DNA of 41,885 nucleotides. It comes from Clostridiales bacterium (GTDB lineage Bacteria > Bacillota > Clostridia > Oscillospirales > Oscillospiraceae). The stretch lies in contig JALFUW010000040.1 in the NCBI GenBank assembly GCA_022786995.1, positions 1-41,885 on the forward strand, given 5' to 3'. The notes beneath the pieces are model-generated. The model ran no database searches and was not told the DNA's origin. It was given only the letters and a program-made list of their open reading frames with translations. Position numbers and translations under genes: made by a program. Shown here piece by piece: positions 38,098 through 41,885 of the stretch (its first letter is position 1; each line of letters starts with the position of its first letter).

Positions 38098-40851
38098 GTG
38101 GCTAAGAAAAAATCTTCGTCTCAGGCGGAAAAAATCGTGACGGACACCAAACGGAAGGCGCCGCCTGCCAAGTCCAATTCTAAGAAAAAGCCCCCGAAAA
38201 AGGCGGCTAACAGTAAAAAAAACCCAAAGGTGGCCACGGAATACGAAAATCCCGTCTCCACCAGTCTGGTGACGGCCCTCATCAGCTTCTGCCTGTTTTT
38301 GCTGTTTGTACTTATCTGCGTCAAGCCCGAGGGGGCGCTGCTGATGGTGGTGCGGTCTGTGGTGCTGGGCCTTGTGGGCCGGGCGGGCTTCTATTTCCTG
38401 ATTCCGGCTCTGCTCTATATGGCGCTCATCAACCTGTTCGGCAGGAAGATGGCGGTGCGGCTGCGGGGCAGCTGCGCCATAGCATTCGCCCTGCTGTGCG
38501 GTGTCATTTACCATCTGGTGGTTGCCCAGCAGGTGCAGACGGAGCCGATACAGCTGATCAGCTATCTCTATTCCGGCGGCGCGGCGGGCACCTCCGGCGG
38601 CGTTGTGTGCGGCCTTGCGGGCTATCTGCTGCGCTGGGCCTGCGGCACGGCGCTGTCCTACATCATCACCATGCTTCTGGCGGTGCTGACATTGCTTGGC
38701 GCTATGCAGATCACCATTCCCAGCCTCATCCGTGCCATCGCCAATCGTCCCAGAGATGACTATGACGAGGACGAGGACGACGATTACATCGAGCCTGCGG
38801 CCATCGTGGTGAACAAGATCGCCACCCGGCAGATTGAGCAGAAGCGCCAGCGCCGGGAGCAGGCAAAGCAGCAGGCAGCCCCGCCCCAGCGGCTTGAGGA
38901 GCCTGCCCAGGAGCGGATGCCGGAACCGCCCAAGCCCAAAAAGGAAAAGAAACAGGAGGAGCCTGAGACCCAGCCTGTGGACACCGTGAAGCACGCCCCG
39001 GGCAAGGGTGCAGCCTTCATGAGCCGCATCGATACGGAGATCAGCGCCCCTCTGGCGGGCACCAGCCGGTATGTCCGGGAGGACATCCCCAGCGTCTTTG
39101 ACGAACCCATTGCGGAGGTGACGGAGGAGCCCTTTGCGGAGCCTGAGGCAGAGCCGGAGATTCCCACGAAGATGCCTGAGCTGGTGCTGGAGCCTACCCG
39201 CAGAACCGTGCAGGTCAGACCCGCTCCCCGGAAGAAGGCGGAATCGGAGCCGGAAGCCGAAGCGGAAAAGCTCACGGCGAAGGATACGGCGGCAGCCACC
39301 AAGCAGGTTACTGCCGAGATTGCGAAGAATCAGGAAAAGGCCGCTCCCGAATACTGCTTCCCGCCCATTGACCTGCTGAAACGACCCAGCCGGGGCACGG
39401 CGGACGGCACCGAGGAGATGCGGGAAAACTCCCGGCGGCTCAATGAGACGCTGGCAAGCTTCAATATTGATGCCCACATCATCAATGTCACCCGTGGCCC
39501 CAGCGTCACCCGGTATGAGGTGGAGCTGGACAAGGGCGTGCGGCTCAATAAGCTCACGGGCTGCGCCGACGATATCGCCCTGAGTCTGGGTGCTTCCGGC
39601 GTGCGCATCGCCGCCGTGCCGGGAAAAATCTCCGTGGTGGGCATCGAGGTGCCCAACCGCACCGTCACCACCGTGTCATTGCGGGAGGTCATCGACTCCG
39701 ATGCCTTCGGCGGCGCGAAATCCAAGTCCTCCGTGGCTCTGGGGAAGAGCATTGACGGGGCCTGCGTGGTGGGAAATATCGGCAAAATGCCCCATCTGCT
39801 GATTGCTGGTACCACCGGCTCGGGTAAGTCGGTGTGCATGAACTCCATTATTATTAGCCTTCTGTATAAGGCCGGGCCGGAGGACATTAAGCTCATCATG
39901 GTAGACCCCAAGATGGTGGAGCTGGGTATTTACAACGGCATCCCCCAGCTGCTGATTCCCGTGGTCACCGACCCCAAGAAGGCGGCGGGCAGTCTGCAAT
40001 GGGCCGTTACGGAGATGCTGCGGCGGTACAAGGCCATGTCTGATCTGGGCGTTCGGGATTTGGAATCCTACAACAGCATCGTCACCGCCGAGGAGGGCGG
40101 GCAGAAGCTGCCCACCATCGTGGTGATCATCGACGAGCTGGCTGACCTGATGATGGTTGCCGCCAAGGAGGTGGAGGACTCCATCTGCCGCATTGCCCAG
40201 ATGGGCCGTGCCGCGGGGATGCACCTGATCATCGCCACCCAGCGGCCCTCGGCAAACGTGATTACCGGCCTGATGAAGGCCAATATCCCTTCGAGAATTG
40301 CCTTCTCCGTGGCCTCCGCCATGGAATCCCGGATTATTTTGGACACCATGGGCGCGGAAAAGCTGGTGGGCAAGGGCGATATGCTCTACGCTCCCATCGG
40401 CAGCGGCAAGCCCCTGCGGGTGCAGGGCTGCTTCGTCACCGACGGGGAAGTGGAAGCCGTTGCGGAATATGTAAAAGAGCACTACGTCGCCGACTACAGT
40501 CAGGAGGTTCTGGAGGAGATCGAGAAGAAGGCCCAGCAGACGGGCAAGAAGCCCGCCTCCGTGTCTGACCCCGAGCCGACTGACGAGGAGCTGGAGGGCG
40601 ACGAGATGCTGCCTGCCGCCGTGGATGTGATTCTGGAGACGGGACAGGCTTCCGTGTCCATGCTCCAGCGGCGGCTGAAGCTGGGCTACGCCCGGGCGGC
40701 CCGGATTGTGGACGAGATGGAGGAAAAGGGCATCGTCGGCCCCTTCCAGGGCAGCAAGCCCCGGGCCATTCTCATCACCAAGGAGCAGTGGCAGGCCCAA
40801 AAGGGCGGCGGTCAGATGGACTTTGACGATCTTGACATGACGGAGGAATAA
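38098..40851 (+). CDS. ftsK: DNA translocase FtsK/SpoIIIE
   Basis: A 917-residue DNA pump for chromosome segregation at division or sporulation septa. A basic N-terminus is followed by about four transmembrane helices (55-220), an acidic/proline-rich linker (220-420), the alpha domain, and the RecA-like motor. The motor has Walker A GTTGSGKS (571-578) and Walker B IVVIIDELADLMM, then HLIIATQRPSANVITGLMKANIPSRIAF. The C-terminal gamma winged helix has TGQASVSMLQRRLKLGYARAARIVDEMEEKGIVGP. Start is GTG at 38098 with AGGAGGG. Either FtsK or SpoIIIE is possible by name. Confidence 0.95.
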   Translation: MAKKKSSSQAEKIVTDTKRKAPPAKSNSKKKPPKKAANSKKNPKVATEYENPVSTSLVTALISFCLFLLFVLICVKPEGALLMVVRSVVLGLVGRAGFYFLIPALLYMALINLFGRKMAVRLRGSCAIAFALLCGVIYHLVVAQQVQTEPIQLISYLYSGGAAGTSGGVVCGLAGYLLRWACGTALSYIITMLLAVLTLLGAMQITIPSLIRAIANRPRDDYDEDEDDDYIEPAAIVVNKIATRQIEQKRQRREQAKQQAAPPQRLEEPAQERMPEPPKPKKEKKQEEPETQPVDTVKHAPGKGAAFMSRIDTEISAPLAGTSRYVREDIPSVFDEPIAEVTEEPFAEPEAEPEIPTKMPELVLEPTRRTVQVRPAPRKKAESEPEAEAEKLTAKDTAAATKQVTAEIAKNQEKAAPEYCFPPIDLLKRPSRGTADGTEEMRENSRRLNETLASFNIDAHIINVTRGPSVTRYEVELDKGVRLNKLTGCADDIALSLGASGVRIAAVPGKISVVGIEVPNRTVTTVSLREVIDSDAFGGAKSKSSVALGKSIDGACVVGNIGKMPHLLIAGTTGSGKSVCMNSIIISLLYKAGPEDIKLIMVDPKMVELGIYNGIPQLLIPVVTDPKKAAGSLQWAVTEMLRRYKAMSDLGVRDLESYNSIVTAEEGGQKLPTIVVIIDELADLMMVAAKEVEDSICRIAQMGRAAGMHLIIATQRPSANVITGLMKANIPSRIAFSVASAMESRIILDTMGAEKLVGKGDMLYAPIGSGKPLRVQGCFVTDGEVEAVAEYVKEHYVADYSQEVLEEIEKKAQQTGKKPASVSDPEPTDEELEGDEMLPAAVDVILETGQASVSMLQRRLKLGYARAARIVDEMEEKGIVGPFQGSKPRAILITKEQWQAQKGGGQMDFDDLDMTEE

Positions 40852-40903
40852 TGCCACCCCCAGGGGGAAGCCTTGGGCGGTAAATTCCAATTTGTGGGGT
40901 CTT

Positions 40904-41024
40904 GGCTCCCCCTCTGGGGGAGCTGGCACGGCCTTAGCCGTGACTGCGGGGGTGTCCCTCTTTCGAACGAAACTCCCTCCGACTTCGCTTGCGCTCAGCC
41001 ACCTCCCTCAAAGAGGGAGGCAAG
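40904..41024. repeat. 121-base palindromic repeat, left arm
   Basis: Contains CCCCCTCTGGGGGAG, CACGGC..GCCGTG and CTCCCTC..GAGGGAG hairpins. Its reverse complement recurs at 41461-41582 with only about three differences. A third, partial direct copy (GGCTCCCCCTCTGGGGGAGCTG) lies at 41030-41080. This is a GC-rich dispersed palindromic element. Confidence 0.85.
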
Positions 41025-41130
41025 ACTTGGCTCCCCCTCTGGGGGAGCTGTCACGGCTTTGGCCGTGACTGAGAGGGCCCTCATCCGCCCCCTGCGGGGG
41101 CACCTTCCCCAGAGGGGAAGGCTTTTGTGC

Positions 41131-41159
41131 TTGACAAATGCCCTGAAAGCCGCTATAAT
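41131..41159 (+). promoter_or_regulatory. consensus promoter of tRNA-Pro(CGG)
   Basis: TTGACA, 17-base spacer, TATAAT, 11 bases before the tRNA 5' end. Confidence 0.9.
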
Positions 41160-41170
41160 GAACAGGCTAA

Positions 41171-41247
41171 CGGGGTGTGGCGAAGCTTGGTATCGCGCTT
41201 GGTTCGGGTCCAAGAGACCTCGGGTTCGAATCCCGACACTCCGACCA
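41171..41247 (+). tRNA. tRNA-Pro(CGG)
   Basis: Acceptor CGGGGTG/CACTCCG (one G-U-type pair), D-arm GCG..CGC, anticodon stem CTTGG/CCAAG with loop TTCGGGT (anticodon CGG), T-arm TCGGG/CCCGA with TTCGAAT, encoded CCA. Confidence 0.93.
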
Positions 41248-41248
41248 C

Positions 41249-41279
41249 AAAAAGCATCTGCCGCGGCAGGTGCTTTTTT
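41249..41279 (+). terminator. terminator of tRNA-Pro(CGG)
   Basis: AAAAAGCATCTGCC/GGCAGGTGCTTTTTT directly after the tRNA. Confidence 0.85.
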
Positions 41280-41460
41280 CATTCCATCCTCCCTTCGGCT
41301 CAGGATGCGCTTACACGCTTACACGCTTTACACGCGTATTTTTGGTTCAGCCCACAACGCAATCGACAGAAGCCGACACCGCATCCTTTGCCTTCTCTCT
41401 TTTGGGCCCCTCGACCATGACGGCTCAGATAATTGGCCTTTGGCGGGTAGGCAGTGCGCG

Positions 41461-41582
41461 CTTGCCTCCCTCTTTGAGGGAGGTGGCTGAGCGCAAGCGA
41501 AGTCGGAGGGAGTTTCGTTCGAAAGAGGGACACCCCCTCAGTCACGGCTAAGGCCGTGCCAGCTCCCCCCAGAGGGGAAGCC
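41461..41582. repeat. 121-base palindromic repeat, right arm
   Basis: Inverted copy of 40904-41024, forming with it an inverted repeat around tRNA-Pro(CGG) with a spacer of about 440 bases. No gene is seen from 41280 to 41719. Confidence 0.85.
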
Positions 41583-41679
41583 AAGACTTGCCCCCCAGAA
41601 GGGGAAGGCAAGGTTAAATCCCTCAGAAAAATTTTTTTACAACAATTTGCACCTCCCAATGCAAAAAAACCTCCATTTG

Positions 41680-41700
41680 AGACTACGGGTGAAATAGTCT
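41680..41700 (+). promoter_or_regulatory. possible operator before the primase-like gene
   Basis: AGACTA and TAGTCT form a 6-base inverted repeat 9 bases apart. It overlaps a possible TTGAGA (-35) and touches TTTAAT (-10), but the implied transcript start would fall on the ribosome binding site, so this is weak. Confidence 0.25.
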
Positions 41701-41719
41701 TTAATAGGAGGTATTTTTT

Positions 41720-41885
41720 ATGGAAGACGAAATCAACATTCCCCGCTGGGTGCTGCGGGGCGATCGGGTGGACGAGCTGGCCTTCGCCAACGAGTACCTG
41801 ATGAATCACCACATGGTCAGCTGCAACGGCACCTTCTTCACCCCCGACGGGCGGATGACGGACGAGAACGCCCTGCGCAAGGACA
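41720..41885 (+). CDS. primase-like protein of a mobile element, N-terminal part
   Basis: 55 codons are visible before the right edge. The N-terminus reads PRWVLRGDRVDELAFANEYL, then HHMVSCNGTFFTPDGRM and TDENALRK, which resembles the N-terminal region of D5/DUF5906-type primase-helicases carried by phages and integrative elements of gut Clostridia. AGGAGG lies 7 bases before the ATG. If right, a mobile element begins just downstream of tRNA-Pro(CGG). The call rests on a short segment and is tentative. Confidence 0.45.
   Translation, partial: MEDEINIPRWVLRGDRVDELAFANEYLMNHHMVSCNGTFFTPDGRMTDENALRKD

Noticed and set aside
38065..39477. Long minus-strand frame opposite ftsK
   Set aside because: Leu/Gly/Arg-rich mirror of a GC-rich linker region in ftsK; no start signal and no homology pattern.

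Overview
The window looks like a chromosomal segment of a Gram-positive, low-oxygen gut-type Clostridia bacterium, most likely Oscillospiraceae/Ruminococcaceae. This is inferred from gene content and order (tig-clpP-clpX-lon-engB; lepB-rbgA-rnhB-yraN; a long FtsK/SpoIIIE; a TepA-type ClpP paralogue; a clostridial AsnA), strong AGGAGG ribosome binding sites, consensus sigma-A promoters, tRNA genes with encoded CCA, and many GC-rich palindromic intergenic repeats. No species can be assigned from the sequence alone.

Left part (1-15.6 kb) is accessory. It starts with a run of small conserved genes (DUF5655-like, alpha/beta hydrolase, DUF2200, DUF1801, DUF1905). An ECF sigma factor with its membrane-bound anti-sigma partner follows, with the pair flanked by two copies of one hairpin. 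A compact integrative-element-like cassette (4.48-8.57 kb) holds a structured leader, an excisionase-like HTH protein, a RepA-like winged-helix protein, a 620-bp structured gap and two tandem tyrosine recombinases, the second with an arm-type DNA-binding domain at both ends. Next come a DEDDh exonuclease, a PNPOx-like protein, a candidate SAM-I-type riboswitch with terminator in front of an unknown 103-aa gene, a DUF3892 gene, and an antibiotic-resistance-type ABC-F ATPase behind a leader-peptide/attenuator. A tRNA hot spot (Pro-TGG, a broken Pro-like copy, Thr-CGT, Ser-GGA) holds decayed mobile DNA: a transposase fragment, a ParB-integrase chimera and an integrase C-terminal remnant.

Middle part (15.7-30.3 kb) is mostly core: a secreted SH3/C39-like cell-wall protein, asnA, two tRNA-Ser genes, a ZIP transporter-HAD phosphatase operon, an unknown polytopic membrane protein, a radical SAM protein, rplS, an overlapping operon lepB-rbgA-rnhB-yraN-dipeptidase, a threonine-synthase-like protein lacking its PLP lysine, a metallophosphoesterase, tig and clpP.

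Right part (30.3-41.9 kb): clpX is interrupted by an in-frame TAA between its zinc-binding domain and AAA+ module. Then come lon, engB, a small CxC-containing gene, TSCPD and YbaK genes, tepA, a UppP-like protein with altered catalytic motifs, and ftsK/spoIIIE. The window ends with a tRNA-Pro(CGG) bracketed by a nearly perfect 120-bp inverted repeat and the start of a primase-like gene.

The points most worth a second look are the clpX nonsense codon, the ParB-tyrosine recombinase fusion, the riboswitch-controlled orphan gene, the ABC-F attenuator, the double-armed integrase, and the nested hairpin leader of the integrative cassette.
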